Origin: Micromonospora_G sp044901685
Lineage (GTDB): Bacteria; Actinomycetota; Actinomycetes; Mycobacteriales; Micromonosporaceae
Direction of reading: 5' to 3'
Length of the DNA stretch: 64,000 bases
Assembly: GCF_044901685.1 (NCBI RefSeq)
Contig: NZ_JBJDPS010000003.1
Span: forward strand, 930,001 to 994,000
The position numbers were made by a program, and so were the translations under genes. Position 1 is the first letter of the stretch. Every line of letters starts with the position of its first letter. A model generated the notes under the pieces. It saw only the letters and a list, made by a program, of their open reading frames with translations. It was not told the origin of the DNA and did no database searches. Shown here piece after piece: positions 9,124 through 17,969 of the stretch.

Positions 9124-9246
9124 ATGAGCGGGCGCGGTGCCGTCCCCGACGGTGGCGTTCGGACGGTCGCGGCACACTTCGACCGGACGACCACAAGGTA
9201 CTTCGGCCGGACGGCCGGCACGTACACCTGGAGGGCGGCGGCGTGA
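9124..9246 (+). CDS. Possible 40-residue leader peptide coupled to eccC
   Basis: A small frame (MSGRGAVPDGGVRT, ending in TYTWRAAA) with a good ribosome site GGGGGAG at 9112-9118, five nt before ATG 9124. Its TGA (9244-9246) overlaps the GTG start of eccC in a GTGA, the arrangement used for translational coupling elsewhere in this window. The peptide is Arg/Thr-rich with no membrane segment and I recognise no family. It may be a genuine small protein of the secretion locus or only a translated leader. No function can be assigned. Confidence 0.45.
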   Translation: MSGRGAVPDGGVRTVAAHFDRTTTRYFGRTAGTYTWRAAA

Positions 9247-12200
9247 GCACGGTCGTGATCAAGCGGCCGCCGCGCCGCCCCGCGCCGGACATCCCGACCG
9301 GCGAACTGCCGGTCGACCCGCCGCCGGAGATCCCGGCCGCCACCGGTGGTCGGATGCAGCAGCTCATGATGGTGCTGCCGATGCTCGGCGGCTCGGTCGC
9401 GATGGCGATGATGTTCGGTCGGGGCGGCGGGGCGTACTCCTACGTGGTCGGCGCGATGTTCGGAGTCTCGTCGTTGGCCATGCTCGCCTCCTCCTGGGGC
9501 AGCGCCTCCGGCACCCCGAAGAAGGCCGAGATGATGGCGGCCCGCCGGGAGTACCTGCGGCACCTGGCCACGCTGCGCCGCCGGGTCCGGGAGACCGCCG
9601 GCAAGCAGCGTGCCGGCCTCTTCTACCGACACCCCGACCCGGCCCGGCTCTGGTCCACGGTGGGCAGTCACCGGGTCTGGGAGCGCCGTCCGGCCGACCC
9701 GGACTTCGGCGTGGTCCGGGTGGCGGTCGGCCCGCAGACCCTGGCCACTCCGCTCATTCCACCGGTGACCCGGCCGTTGGAGGATCTGGAGCCGATGACG
9801 GCCGGCGCGCTGCGTCGGTTCCTGGACGCGTACGCGGTGGTGCCGGACCTACCGGTCGCGCTCTCGCTGCGGGCCTTCGCCCGGGTGTTCGTCCGGGGTG
9901 ACGCGCCCCGGGCCGAGCTGGGCCGTCCCGAGCTGGGCCGTCCCGAGCTGGGCTGGACCGAGTCCGGTCTCGGCGCTCCGGGGACCGGCGCGGAGGGCGC
10001 CCAGGCGTTGGCCCGGGCGATGCTGACCCAGCTCTCCGTCTTCCATGCCCCGGACGAGCTGCTGGTCGCGGTCTGCGCCGGGCCGGAGCGCCGGCCGCTC
10101 TGGGAGTGGCTCAAGTGGCTGCCGCACGCCGCCCACCCGAGCCGGGTCGACGCGCTCGGTCCGGTACGCCTGGTGGCGAGCAGTGCCGTCGAGTTGGAGG
10201 CGCTGCTCGACGAGGTGATCGGCAACCGGTCCCGGTTCAGCCCGGCCGGGCCGGCGACCGACGGGCCACACGTGGTGGTGGTGCTCGACGGCGGGGACCT
10301 CACCGGCGCGACGGCCCTGGTCAGCGACGGCGGCATCGACGCGGTGACGATCGTCGACCTGGACAGCCCGCCGCCCCGCCTGCTGGACCGGTCGATGCTG
10401 GTGCTGGAGGTGCGCGCCGGGCGGTTGAACACGTACTCGATGGACGGGCAGGCCGAGGTGGGCACGCCGGACCGGCTGACCGTGGTGGAGGCCGAGGCGG
10501 TCGCCCGCCGGCTCGCCCCGCTGCGGCTGGCCGCCGCCGCCAAGGGCGCCGACACCCCGCTGAACGCCGAGATGGGGCTCGCCGAGTTGCTCGGCATCGG
10601 CGACCCGGACAACTTCACCACGGCGCAGGGCTGGGCGCCGCGACCGGCCCGGGACCGGCTGCGGGTGCCGATCGGGGTGGCCGGCGACGGCGGCGCGATC
10701 GAACTGGACCTGAAGGAGTCGGCGCAGGACGGCATGGGTCCGCACGGGCTGCTCATCGGCGCGACCGGCTCGGGCAAGTCCGAGCTGCTCCGTACGCTGG
10801 TGCTCGGGCTCGCCGCCACGCACTCCTCCGAGGCGCTCAACTTCGTCCTGGTCGACTTCAAGGGTGGCGCGACCTTCTCCTCGCTGGACCGGTTGCCGCA
10901 CACCGCCGCGGTGATAACCAACCTGGCCGACGAGTTGCCCCTGGTCGACCGGATGGTGGACGCGATCAACGGCGAGCTGATCCGCCGCCAGGAGTTGCTC
11001 CGCCGGGCCGGCAACTTCGCCTCGCTGCGCGACTACGAGAAGGCCCGGGGCGGTGGGGCGGCGCTCGCCCCGCTGCCGTCGCTGCTGATCATCTGCGACG
11101 AGTTCTCCGAACTGCTCTCCGCCAAGCCCGACTTCATCGATCTCTTCGTGCAGATCGGACGGCTGGGTCGGTCGCTCGGCGTACACCTGCTGCTGGCCTC
11201 GCAGCGGCTGGAGGAGGGACGGCTGCGCGGGCTGGACACGCACCTCTCGTACCGGATCGGGTTGCGGACGTTCTCGGCACTGGAGTCGCGGGCGGTGCTC
11301 GGCGTGCCGGACGCGTACGAGTTGCCCCGCTCCCCCGGACACGGGTACCTCAAGTTCGGCACCGAGCCGCTGGTCCGGTTCAAGGCGGCGTACGTCTCCG
11401 GCGCCTTCCGCCGCGACGGGCTCGGCGGGGCCGGCGGTGGCCAGTCCGGCGCTCCCCGCCTGCTGAACTACTCGACCCACTTCGTGCCGGTGCCCGATCC
11501 GGTGACCACCGCCGCCCCGGTGCCGGAGGAGGTTCCGGCCGGGCAGAGCCTGCTCGACGTGATGGTCTCCCGGCTGGTCGGGCAGGGGCCGCCGGCCCAC
11601 CAGGTGTGGCTGCCGCCGCTGGCCCAGGCACCCGCCCTGGACGAACTGCTCGGCCCGGTGGTCAGCGACCCGGCCCGGGGGCTGACCTTCGGCAACCCGG
11701 AGCTGCACGGTGGGCTCCAGGTGCCGGTGGCGCTGATCGACAAGCCGTTCGAGCAGCGGCGTGACCTGCTCTGGCTGGCCCTGGACTCGGCCGCCGGCCA
11801 CGTCGCCGTCGTCGGCGGGCCGCAGAGTGGCAAGTCGACCCTGCTGCGCACGCTGATCTGCGGGCTGGCGCTCACCCACACCCCGGCCGAGGTGCAGGTC
11901 TACTGTCTGGACTTCGGCGGTGGCGCGTTGGCCGCGCTGCGCGACCTGCCGCACGTCGGCGGGGTGGCCGGGCGGCTCGACACGGCCGCCGTACGTCGCA
12001 CCATCGGCGAGATCTCCACCCTGCTCGCCGAGCGGGAGCGGCGCTTCGCCGACCTCGGGGTCGACTCGATGGTGGCGTACCGCAAGCGGCGCGCGGCCGG
12101 TGGTGCCGGGCCCGGTGCCGACCCGTTCGGGGACGTGTTCCTGGTGGTCGACGGCTGGCCGACGCTGCGCGGCGAGTACGACGACCTGGAGCCGATGATC

Positions 12201-13265
12201 ACCGACATCGCCACCCGTGGCCTCTCGTACGGGGTACACGTGGTTGCCGCCGCGCCGCGCTGGATGGACTTCCGCCCGGCCATCCGGGACCTGTTCGGCT
12301 CCCGGCTCGAACTGCGTCTCGGCGACCCGACCGACTCGATCGTCTCGCGTAAGTCGGCGGCGAACGTGCCGGAGAAGACGCCGGGTCGGGGCATCACCGC
12401 CGAGAGCCTGCACTTCCTCACCGCGCTGCCCGGACTGGCCAGCCTCGGTGGCGACACCCCTTCGTTGATCAAGGCGGTGGCCAGCGGCTGGTCCGGCCCA
12501 CCCGCGCCCCGGGTGCGGCTGCTCCCGCCGGTGCTGCCGTACGCGGAGGTGGACCTGGCCGGGACCATCGGCCTGCGGCTGCCGATCGGCATCGCCGAGG
12601 CGGACCTGCGGCCGGTCGCGCTCGACTTCGCCAGCGAACCGCACTTCCTGCTCTTCGGCGACGCGGAGTGCGGCAAGTCGTCGTTCCTGCGCGCGCTCGC
12701 CACCACGATCACCAACCGGTTCACCCCGGAGCAGGCGCGGGTGATCCTGGTCGACTACCGGCGCAGCCTGCTCGGGGTGATCCAGAGCGAACACCTGATC
12801 GGGTACGGCACCGCGGCCGCCGCCACCGCCGAGTTGATCGAGTCGGCGGCCGGTTACATGCAGCGCCGGCTGCCCGGCCCGGACGTCACCCCCGCCCAGT
12901 TGAAGGACCGGTCCTGGTGGACCGGGCCGGAGCTGTTCGTCCTGGTCGACGACTACGACCTGGTCGCGACCGGGCCGTCGAACCCGCTGCGACCGCTGGA
13001 GGAGTTCCTGCCGCAGGCCCGGGACATCGGGCTGCACCTGGTGCTGACCCGCCGGTCCGGTGGCGCGTCCCGGTCCCTTTACGAGCCGATCATCCAGCGG
13101 CTACGCGAGCTTTCCTCGCCCGGCCTGGTGATGTCCGGGGACAAGGACGAGGGTGCTCTGGTGGGTGCGGTGCGCCCCGGCCCGATGCCACCGGGACGGG
13201 GTCGGCTGGTGACGCGCAAGGAGGGCGTACGGCTGATCCAACTCGCCCATCTGCCCCCGGTGTGA
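9243..13265 (+). CDS. eccC: Type VII secretion ATPase EccC (three FtsK/SpoIIIE domains)
   Basis: The motor ATPase of the ESX secretion system, which binds WXG100 substrate tails and powers export. The 1340 residues hold two hydrophobic helices near 40-80 and three FtsK/SpoIIIE ATPase domains, with Walker A motifs GATGSGKS (~506), GGPQSGKS (~857) and GDAECGKS (~1139). It is a single fused chain rather than the split EccCa/EccCb form. The start is GTG 9243, with GGAGGG about 8 nt upstream, overlapping the stop of the 40-codon frame. A short 15-bp repeat encodes ELGRPELGRPELG near residue 225. mycP follows 86 nt downstream. Confidence 0.96.
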   Translation: MSTVVIKRPPRRPAPDIPTGELPVDPPPEIPAATGGRMQQLMMVLPMLGGSVAMAMMFGRGGGAYSYVVGAMFGVSSLAMLASSWGSASGTPKKAEMMAARREYLRHLATLRRRVRETAGKQRAGLFYRHPDPARLWSTVGSHRVWERRPADPDFGVVRVAVGPQTLATPLIPPVTRPLEDLEPMTAGALRRFLDAYAVVPDLPVALSLRAFARVFVRGDAPRAELGRPELGRPELGWTESGLGAPGTGAEGAQALARAMLTQLSVFHAPDELLVAVCAGPERRPLWEWLKWLPHAAHPSRVDALGPVRLVASSAVELEALLDEVIGNRSRFSPAGPATDGPHVVVVLDGGDLTGATALVSDGGIDAVTIVDLDSPPPRLLDRSMLVLEVRAGRLNTYSMDGQAEVGTPDRLTVVEAEAVARRLAPLRLAAAAKGADTPLNAEMGLAELLGIGDPDNFTTAQGWAPRPARDRLRVPIGVAGDGGAIELDLKESAQDGMGPHGLLIGATGSGKSELLRTLVLGLAATHSSEALNFVLVDFKGGATFSSLDRLPHTAAVITNLADELPLVDRMVDAINGELIRRQELLRRAGNFASLRDYEKARGGGAALAPLPSLLIICDEFSELLSAKPDFIDLFVQIGRLGRSLGVHLLLASQRLEEGRLRGLDTHLSYRIGLRTFSALESRAVLGVPDAYELPRSPGHGYLKFGTEPLVRFKAAYVSGAFRRDGLGGAGGGQSGAPRLLNYSTHFVPVPDPVTTAAPVPEEVPAGQSLLDVMVSRLVGQGPPAHQVWLPPLAQAPALDELLGPVVSDPARGLTFGNPELHGGLQVPVALIDKPFEQRRDLLWLALDSAAGHVAVVGGPQSGKSTLLRTLICGLALTHTPAEVQVYCLDFGGGALAALRDLPHVGGVAGRLDTAAVRRTIGEISTLLAERERRFADLGVDSMVAYRKRRAAGGAGPGADPFGDVFLVVDGWPTLRGEYDDLEPMITDIATRGLSYGVHVVAAAPRWMDFRPAIRDLFGSRLELRLGDPTDSIVSRKSAANVPEKTPGRGITAESLHFLTALPGLASLGGDTPSLIKAVASGWSGPPAPRVRLLPPVLPYAEVDLAGTIGLRLPIGIAEADLRPVALDFASEPHFLLFGDAECGKSSFLRALATTITNRFTPEQARVILVDYRRSLLGVIQSEHLIGYGTAAAATAELIESAAGYMQRRLPGPDVTPAQLKDRSWWTGPELFVLVDDYDLVATGPSNPLRPLEEFLPQARDIGLHLVLTRRSGGASRSLYEPIIQRLRELSSPGLVMSGDKDEGALVGAVRPGPMPPGRGRLVTRKEGVRLIQLAHLPPV

Positions 13266-13351
13266 TCGATTCACCTCGTTTGCCCCGCCACCACAGTGAA
13301 AAGGGGTAACCTCCGTGCATCACGTTTCCACCGGGGTGAAATGGCCAAGCT

Positions 13352-14764
13352 GTGACAGGGCTGGTGTACCGAGACCGTCGTGCCGGAGCACGGGCTGCCG
13401 TGTCGGCGCTGCTCGCCATGCTCGGGGTCGGTCTGGCCCTGGCCGGTCCGGCGATGGCGACGGCCGCGCCGCGTACCCGGCCGGCGTTGGCGACCCAACC
13501 GGTGGCGATGCCGGTCAAGGCCGACAGTGTCCGGGACGAGCAGTGGCAGCTCGACAAGTTCGACGCCAAGGCGCTCTGGAAACTCTCGACCGGCGAGGGC
13601 GTCACCGTCGCGGTGATCGACTCAGGGGTCGACAGCAAGCATCCCGACCTCGCCGGCCAGGTGTTGCCCGGCACCGACCTGGTACAGCCGGGCGGTAACG
13701 GGCAGACGGACCCGGTCGGTCACGGCACAACGGTGGCCGGGCTGATCGCCGGTCGCAACGACGACACCCGTGGGGTGGCCGGGCTGGCGCCGAAGGCGAA
13801 GATCCTGCCGGTCCGGGTGCTGGACGCGGAGAACCGCTACGACGACGCGATGATCGTGGCGAAGGGTCTGCGTTGGGCGGTGGACAACGGCGCCCGGGTG
13901 GTCAACCTCTCCCTCGGCGGCACCGGCACCAGCCCGGCCCTGGCCGCCGCGCTCGACTACGCGTTCGTCCGGGACGTGGTCGTCGTCGCCTGTACGGGCA
14001 ACAAGGGCGTCTCCGCCTCGACCGACATCTGGTACCCGGCCCGGGAGCCGGGCGTGGTCGCCGTCTCGGGCATGGAACGCGACACCGACCGGCTCTGGTC
14101 CGACTCGATCACCGGTCGACAGACGGTGCTGACCGCCCCGGCGACCGGCCTCTACGGGGCCGGTCGGGACGGCGGCTACTGGCGGGTCCAGGGCACCAGC
14201 TTCGCGGCGCCGATGGTCACCGCGTCGGCCGCCCTGGTCCGGTCCAGGTGGCCGCACATGTCCGCCGCCGACGTGGTGAACCGGTTGGTCCGCACCGCCC
14301 GCGACCTGGGACCGGCTGGCCGTGACGACCAGTTCGGCTTCGGTCTGGTCAACCCGCTCGCGGCGTTGCAGTCCCAGGTCGACGCGGTGCCCCGCAATCC
14401 GCTCGACGACAACGACTCCCCCGGTGAGTCCGGCTTCGGGCCGGCACCGGGCGTCAACTCGGCGAGCGGGACGGGCAGCCAACAGCCGGACGAGTCGCAC
14501 GTCCCCACGCCGGGCAACCGGATCCGTTGGGCGGCTCAGCCAGCCGGCGGCCTGGAGGGACCGGCCGGACCGCCGGAGGTCTGGGTCGGCAGCCTGCTCC
14601 TGGTGGTCGTACTCGTCGGCAGCGCGCTGCTGGTGAACCGGATCCAGCACGCGCAGGGCGTACCGGGTCGGGTGTGGCGGCTGCGCGGACAACGGGATCG
14701 GACGCTCACCGAGCCACCACCCGCCGGACCGGACCCCACCCCGGAACCGTCAAGCGAATCCTGA
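13352..14764 (+). CDS. mycP: Mycosin, type VII secretion-associated subtilisin-like protease
   Basis: A membrane-anchored S8 serine protease that is part of ESX machines and faces the periplasm or cell surface. A signal peptide (RAAVSALLAMLGVGLALAGPAMA) is followed by the catalytic triad Asp in VIDSGVDSKHP (~90), His in GHGTTVAG (~122) and Ser in GTSFAAPM (~283). A C-terminal helix (about 412-433) precedes a short cytoplasmic tail, as expected of mycosins. The GTG start at 13352 lacks a clear ribosome site; a TAACCT hexamer at about 13307 could place the transcript start near 13319. It follows eccC on the same strand and probably shares its role. Confidence 0.94.
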   Translation: MTGLVYRDRRAGARAAVSALLAMLGVGLALAGPAMATAAPRTRPALATQPVAMPVKADSVRDEQWQLDKFDAKALWKLSTGEGVTVAVIDSGVDSKHPDLAGQVLPGTDLVQPGGNGQTDPVGHGTTVAGLIAGRNDDTRGVAGLAPKAKILPVRVLDAENRYDDAMIVAKGLRWAVDNGARVVNLSLGGTGTSPALAAALDYAFVRDVVVVACTGNKGVSASTDIWYPAREPGVVAVSGMERDTDRLWSDSITGRQTVLTAPATGLYGAGRDGGYWRVQGTSFAAPMVTASAALVRSRWPHMSAADVVNRLVRTARDLGPAGRDDQFGFGLVNPLAALQSQVDAVPRNPLDDNDSPGESGFGPAPGVNSASGTGSQQPDESHVPTPGNRIRWAAQPAGGLEGPAGPPEVWVGSLLLVVVLVGSALLVNRIQHAQGVPGRVWRLRGQRDRTLTEPPPAGPDPTPEPSSES

Positions 14765-14787
14765 CGGAATCGCGGTCGGCCCGGGGC

Positions 14788-14793
14788 TAGTCT
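14788..14793 (+). promoter_or_regulatory. Putative -10 element of a leaderless GNAT gene
   Basis: TAGTCT exactly 6 nt before GTG 14800, with no ribosome-binding site; the A/G of the start codon would be +1. Confidence 0.55.
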
Positions 14794-14799
14794 CACCCG

Positions 14800-15330
14800 G
14801 TGGTCGAGATCAACACCGAACGCCTGATCCTGCGCGACTGGCAGGAATCCGATCTTCCGATCTGGGCCGCGATGAACGCGGACCCGGAGGTACGCGAGCA
14901 TCTCGGCCGGCTCCTCACCGCGCAGGAGGCGGCGGACTCGATGCGGCGTTTCCAGGAGGACCTCGACCGCAACGGCTTCGGCTTCTGGGCCGTACAGGTC
15001 AGGTCGACCGGCGAGTTCGTCGGGTTCACCGGGCTGGACCGGGTGGACGAGGGTCTGCCCTTCGACGGGGTGGAGATCGGCTGGCGGTTGGCCCGGCCCG
15101 GATGGGGACACGGGTACGAGACCGAAGCGGCGCGGGCGGCGCTGGCGTACGGTTTCGGCCCGGTCGACCTGCCCGAGATCCTGGCCGTCACGGCCACCAC
15201 CAACCTGCGCTCGCAGGCGGTGATGCGCCGGCTCGGCATGACCACCGATCCGGCGGAGGACTTCGACGACCCGGAGCCGGACTCGCCCCAACTGCGCCGC
15301 CAGGTCCTCTATCGCAAACGCCGCGACTAG
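14800..15330 (+). CDS. GNAT-family N-acetyltransferase (RimJ/RimL type)
   Basis: The 176-residue protein starts MVEINTERLILRDWQESDLP, the typical opening of RimJ/RimL-like acetyltransferases, and carries GWRLARPGWGHGYETEAARA, the acetyl-CoA pyrophosphate-binding loop region (R/Q-x-x-G-x-G/A type). Members acetylate ribosomal protein N-termini, antibiotics or small amines; the substrate here cannot be told. GTG 14800 is preceded by TAGTCT at the leaderless distance. It is a single gene between mycP and marP, convergent with marP. Confidence 0.88.
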   Translation: MVEINTERLILRDWQESDLPIWAAMNADPEVREHLGRLLTAQEAADSMRRFQEDLDRNGFGFWAVQVRSTGEFVGFTGLDRVDEGLPFDGVEIGWRLARPGWGHGYETEAARAALAYGFGPVDLPEILAVTATTNLRSQAVMRRLGMTTDPAEDFDDPEPDSPQLRRQVLYRKRRD

Positions 15331-15397
15331 CGGCTCCGCCGGTCGCGACGCCGCTCGTCGCCGTCACCGCCGGACCTCTCCGCCGCCTGCCCCGGGG

Positions 15398-16576
15398 CTA
15401 GGTGCAGGCGCCGGTCCCGGTGGCCCGGGTACGTTCGGCGCCGGCCTCGGCCACCGGCTTGGCCTCCTCGGCGGTCACCGCGAAGCCGGTGTTCGGATCG
15501 TCCGCCGCCGCGGCGAAGATGACGCCGAGCACCTGCCCGTTCGGCGCGACCAACGGGCCGCCGGAGTTGCCGCTCTGCACCAGTGACCGGATGGTGTAGA
15601 TCTCCCGGGTGACGTCCCCGGAGTCGTAGATGTTCGGACCGGTGATCTTGGTGACGTCCCGGACCCGGGCCGCCTGGGCGTTGTACGGCCCGTCCAGTGG
15701 GAAGCCGAGCACGATGGCGTCCGCCTCGCTCGCCGCCTGGCGCGGCGCGAACGGCATCACCGGCGCGGTCAGCCCCGGCACGTAGATCACGGCCAGGTCG
15801 CGTTCCGGGTCGTAGACGACCACCCGGCCGCTGTGCCGGTCGCCCTCGACCTCCACCGAGACGGTCTTGGTCCCGGCGACCACGTGCGCGTTGGTCATCA
15901 CCCGGTCGTCGGCGTAGACAAAGCCGGAGCCCTCGATCCGGCGGGAGCAGGAGGGGGCGGACCCGAGCACCTTCACCACCGACCGCTGCCCGTTGACCAC
16001 CACCTGCGAACCGGCGAGTGCCGGATCAGGCGGGGCCACCTCCCGGGCCCGGGTCGGGGCCAGGCCGCCGAACACGTCCGGGAAGCCGTTCGTGTCGACC
16101 GTGTCCCGCAACTGGTTCGAGAGGGCCTGGGCCTGCGCCGGCAACACCTTGTCGACCACGCCGAGCAGTGCGCTGTGGCGTACCGCGCTGGCCAGTCCGG
16201 GCAGCGACGACGACCCGAGCGGGACCGCGACCAGCCAGGCGACCAGCAGCACCGCGAAGAGCGAGACAAAGGCACCACCGATGTCGTCGGCCTTGCGCCC
16301 CACCGGGCTGCTGATCGCGTGCCGCAGGTGCGAACCGACCCAGCCGGAGAGGGTCTGGCCGAGCACCGCCAGCCCGAAGATCGCGATCAGCGCGACCAGG
16401 ATCCGCATCGCCTCGCCGGAGAACTGCTCGGCCAGGAGCGGGCCGAGTTGCAGTCCGATCAACGCGCCGACGAAGAACCCGACGAAGGAGAGCGCGCCGA
16501 TGACAAAGCCCTGTCGATAGCCGGTGATGGCGAACACCAGCATGAGCAGGATCAGGACCACATCCACCACCGACAC
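15398..16576 (-). CDS. marP: MarP-type membrane serine protease (CvpA-like domain plus trypsin-like domain)
   Basis: Four N-terminal helices (residues ~1-120, CvpA/colicin-V-like) are fused to a periplasmic chymotrypsin-fold protease. The triad is visible as His in MTNAHVV (~229), Asp in DPERDLAVIYV (~260) and Ser in QSGNSGGPL (~338). A Cys near the start of the protease domain (APSCSRR) and one at the extreme C-terminus (GTGACT) match the disulfide pair that activates M. tuberculosis MarP under oxidative stress. That protein is needed for acid resistance. The GTG start at 16576 has TAGTCT 6 nt upstream. Gene order with the Nudix, thioredoxin-like and nth genes matches Rv3671c-Rv3674c. Confidence 0.94.
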   Translation of the reverse strand: MSVVDVVLILLMLVFAITGYRQGFVIGALSFVGFFVGALIGLQLGPLLAEQFSGEAMRILVALIAIFGLAVLGQTLSGWVGSHLRHAISSPVGRKADDIGGAFVSLFAVLLVAWLVAVPLGSSSLPGLASAVRHSALLGVVDKVLPAQAQALSNQLRDTVDTNGFPDVFGGLAPTRAREVAPPDPALAGSQVVVNGQRSVVKVLGSAPSCSRRIEGSGFVYADDRVMTNAHVVAGTKTVSVEVEGDRHSGRVVVYDPERDLAVIYVPGLTAPVMPFAPRQAASEADAIVLGFPLDGPYNAQAARVRDVTKITGPNIYDSGDVTREIYTIRSLVQSGNSGGPLVAPNGQVLGVIFAAAADDPNTGFAVTAEEAKPVAEAGAERTRATGTGACT

Positions 16577-16582
16577 GGGTCC

Positions 16583-16588
16583 AGACTA
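16583..16588 (-). promoter_or_regulatory. Putative -10 element of leaderless marP
   Basis: TAGTCT on the minus strand, 6 nt before GTG 16576, within the 59-nt gap after the Nudix gene. Confidence 0.5.
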
Positions 16589-16635
16589 CGGGGGCGGCGC
16601 CCGGTAGATGACAGCCCGCTCGGAGTGGCCCGGAA

Positions 16636-17361
16636 TCAACGCCCGGTAATGGCGGCTCCGTTCGCCGGTCCGGAGTCGGCCAGTTCGTCCTCGTCGTCCC
16701 CGCCCGCGTACGGGGCCGGGGCGGCACCGACCGGTGGAAGCTCGACAATTCGGTCCTGTGGCCAGGGCCGGTCCCACCCGCCCATGCCGAGCAGGGCACC
16801 CAGCACCCCGGCGGTGAAGCCCCAGACGAGCATGCCCCGGACCTGGAAGGCGGGGCCGATCCAGCCGCTGGGGTGGCGGACCCGTACCCGGTTGGCCGGG
16901 TCGACCAGTTCGGCGACCGGCAGTCGGGCGACGTGCGCGACCTCGTCCGGCTCCCGGGCGTGCACCGGGTGCGGCTCGTGCCACCAGGCGAGGATCGGGG
17001 TGACCACGAAGTCGCTCACCGGGATCCAGAGCGGCGGGAGTTGCGCCAGCACGGTCACGGTGGACGGGTCGAGACCGACCTCCTCCTCCGCCTCGCGCAG
17101 CGCGGTCGCGACCGGACCCGAGTCGTCCGGGTCGGCGGCGCCGCCGGGAAACGCCGGCTGTCCGGCGTGGGTACGCATTCTCGCGGCGCGCTGGAGCACC
17201 AGTACGTCGGGTCCGTGCGCCGGGTCCTCGCCGAGCAGGACCAGCACGGCGCTGGCCCGGCCGCCACTGGTCGGCGTACGGAGTTGGGTGAAGTCCTCGG
17301 TGCGCGCGGTCCTGACCCGGCTGACCAGCGGCTCACACCACGGGGGAAGTTCGGTGCTCAT
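16636..17361 (-). CDS. Nudix hydrolase, CoA pyrophosphatase-like (Rv3672c orthologue by position)
   Basis: The 241-residue protein has a complete Nudix box: GGAADPDDSG, then REAEEEVGL (residues ~74-96). The surrounding UPF0035-like sequence (LVLQRAARMRTHAGQPAFPGG) is characteristic of coenzyme A diphosphatases. I set the start at ATG 17359-17361 (MSTELPPW); the open frame runs much further upstream but that part is a shadow of the TlpA-like gene. The ATG overlaps the TGA of that gene (ATGA), so translation is coupled. Third gene of the nth-tlpA-Nudix run. Confidence 0.9.
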   Translation of the reverse strand: MSTELPPWCEPLVSRVRTARTEDFTQLRTPTSGGRASAVLVLLGEDPAHGPDVLVLQRAARMRTHAGQPAFPGGAADPDDSGPVATALREAEEEVGLDPSTVTVLAQLPPLWIPVSDFVVTPILAWWHEPHPVHAREPDEVAHVARLPVAELVDPANRVRVRHPSGWIGPAFQVRGMLVWGFTAGVLGALLGMGGWDRPWPQDRIVELPPVGAAPAPYAGGDDEDELADSGPANGAAITGR

Positions 17362-17969
17362 GCCGGCGCCACCACCCCGAGGTGCCGCTCGACCAGGGCG
17401 GCCAGGGTGGAGTCGTCGAGCGCGCCGGAGACGTCGAGGTGCCGGACCCGCCCCTGCCCGTCGACAAAGACGGTGGTGGGGAGTCCGGGCGCGGCGAGCC
17501 CGAGCCGTGCCTTCTCGGCCGGATCGAAGAGGGTCGGGAAGGTCAGGCCGAGTTCGTCGGCCAGGTCCCGGGCGTCGTCCCGGTCGGGGTCCCGGCTGTC
17601 CACCCCGATGACGTGCAGCTTCCCGCTGGTCCGGTCGGCGAGCCGTTGGAAGGCCGGCAGTTCCTTGCGGCACGGCGGGCACCAGGAGGCCCAGAGGTTG
17701 ATCACCGCAGGGCCGCGTACGGCACCGAGCGACACCTCCGCGCCACCGGTGAAGCAGGGCAGCGCCACGTCCGGCAGGGGCTTGCTCGACCCGTCCGGCC
17801 GCCCGGCCGACCCGTCGGTGGGTGCGCCGGCCGGCGACTCGGTCAACCCGGCGCAGTCGGCGAACGGTGCCGGCCGCTCGGGTGCCGGAGCGGCCGGACC
17901 GGACCGGCCACAGGCCGCCGTGGCGAGCAGGAGCAGGGGCAGCAGCAGCCCGGCGAGTGGTCGTCTCAC
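17358..17969 (-). CDS. TlpA/ResA-like thioredoxin-fold lipoprotein
   Basis: An exported thiol-disulfide protein of 203 residues. The N-terminus is a lipoprotein signal with lipobox LATAAC (Cys20), so it should be anchored to the outer face of the membrane. The redox site is WASWCPPCRKELP (Cys97, Cys100), and VFVDGQGRV with the cis-Pro strand (PGLPTTVF) follows. It probably reduces or oxidises extracytoplasmic cysteines, for example in cytochrome c maturation or envelope proteins; the neighbouring MarP has a regulatory disulfide, so a link is possible but is inference. GTG 17969 overlaps the nth stop (GTGA). Confidence 0.92.
   Translation of the reverse strand: MRRPLAGLLLPLLLLATAACGRSGPAAPAPERPAPFADCAGLTESPAGAPTDGSAGRPDGSSKPLPDVALPCFTGGAEVSLGAVRGPAVINLWASWCPPCRKELPAFQRLADRTSGKLHVIGVDSRDPDRDDARDLADELGLTFPTLFDPAEKARLGLAAPGLPTTVFVDGQGRVRHLDVSGALDDSTLAALVERHLGVVAPA

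Noticed and set aside
16636..17682. 348-residue version of the Nudix protein
   Set aside because: Its first 107 codons overlap the thioredoxin-like gene in another frame and are Arg/Pro-rich; the ATG at 17361 overlaps the preceding stop in a typical ATGA.
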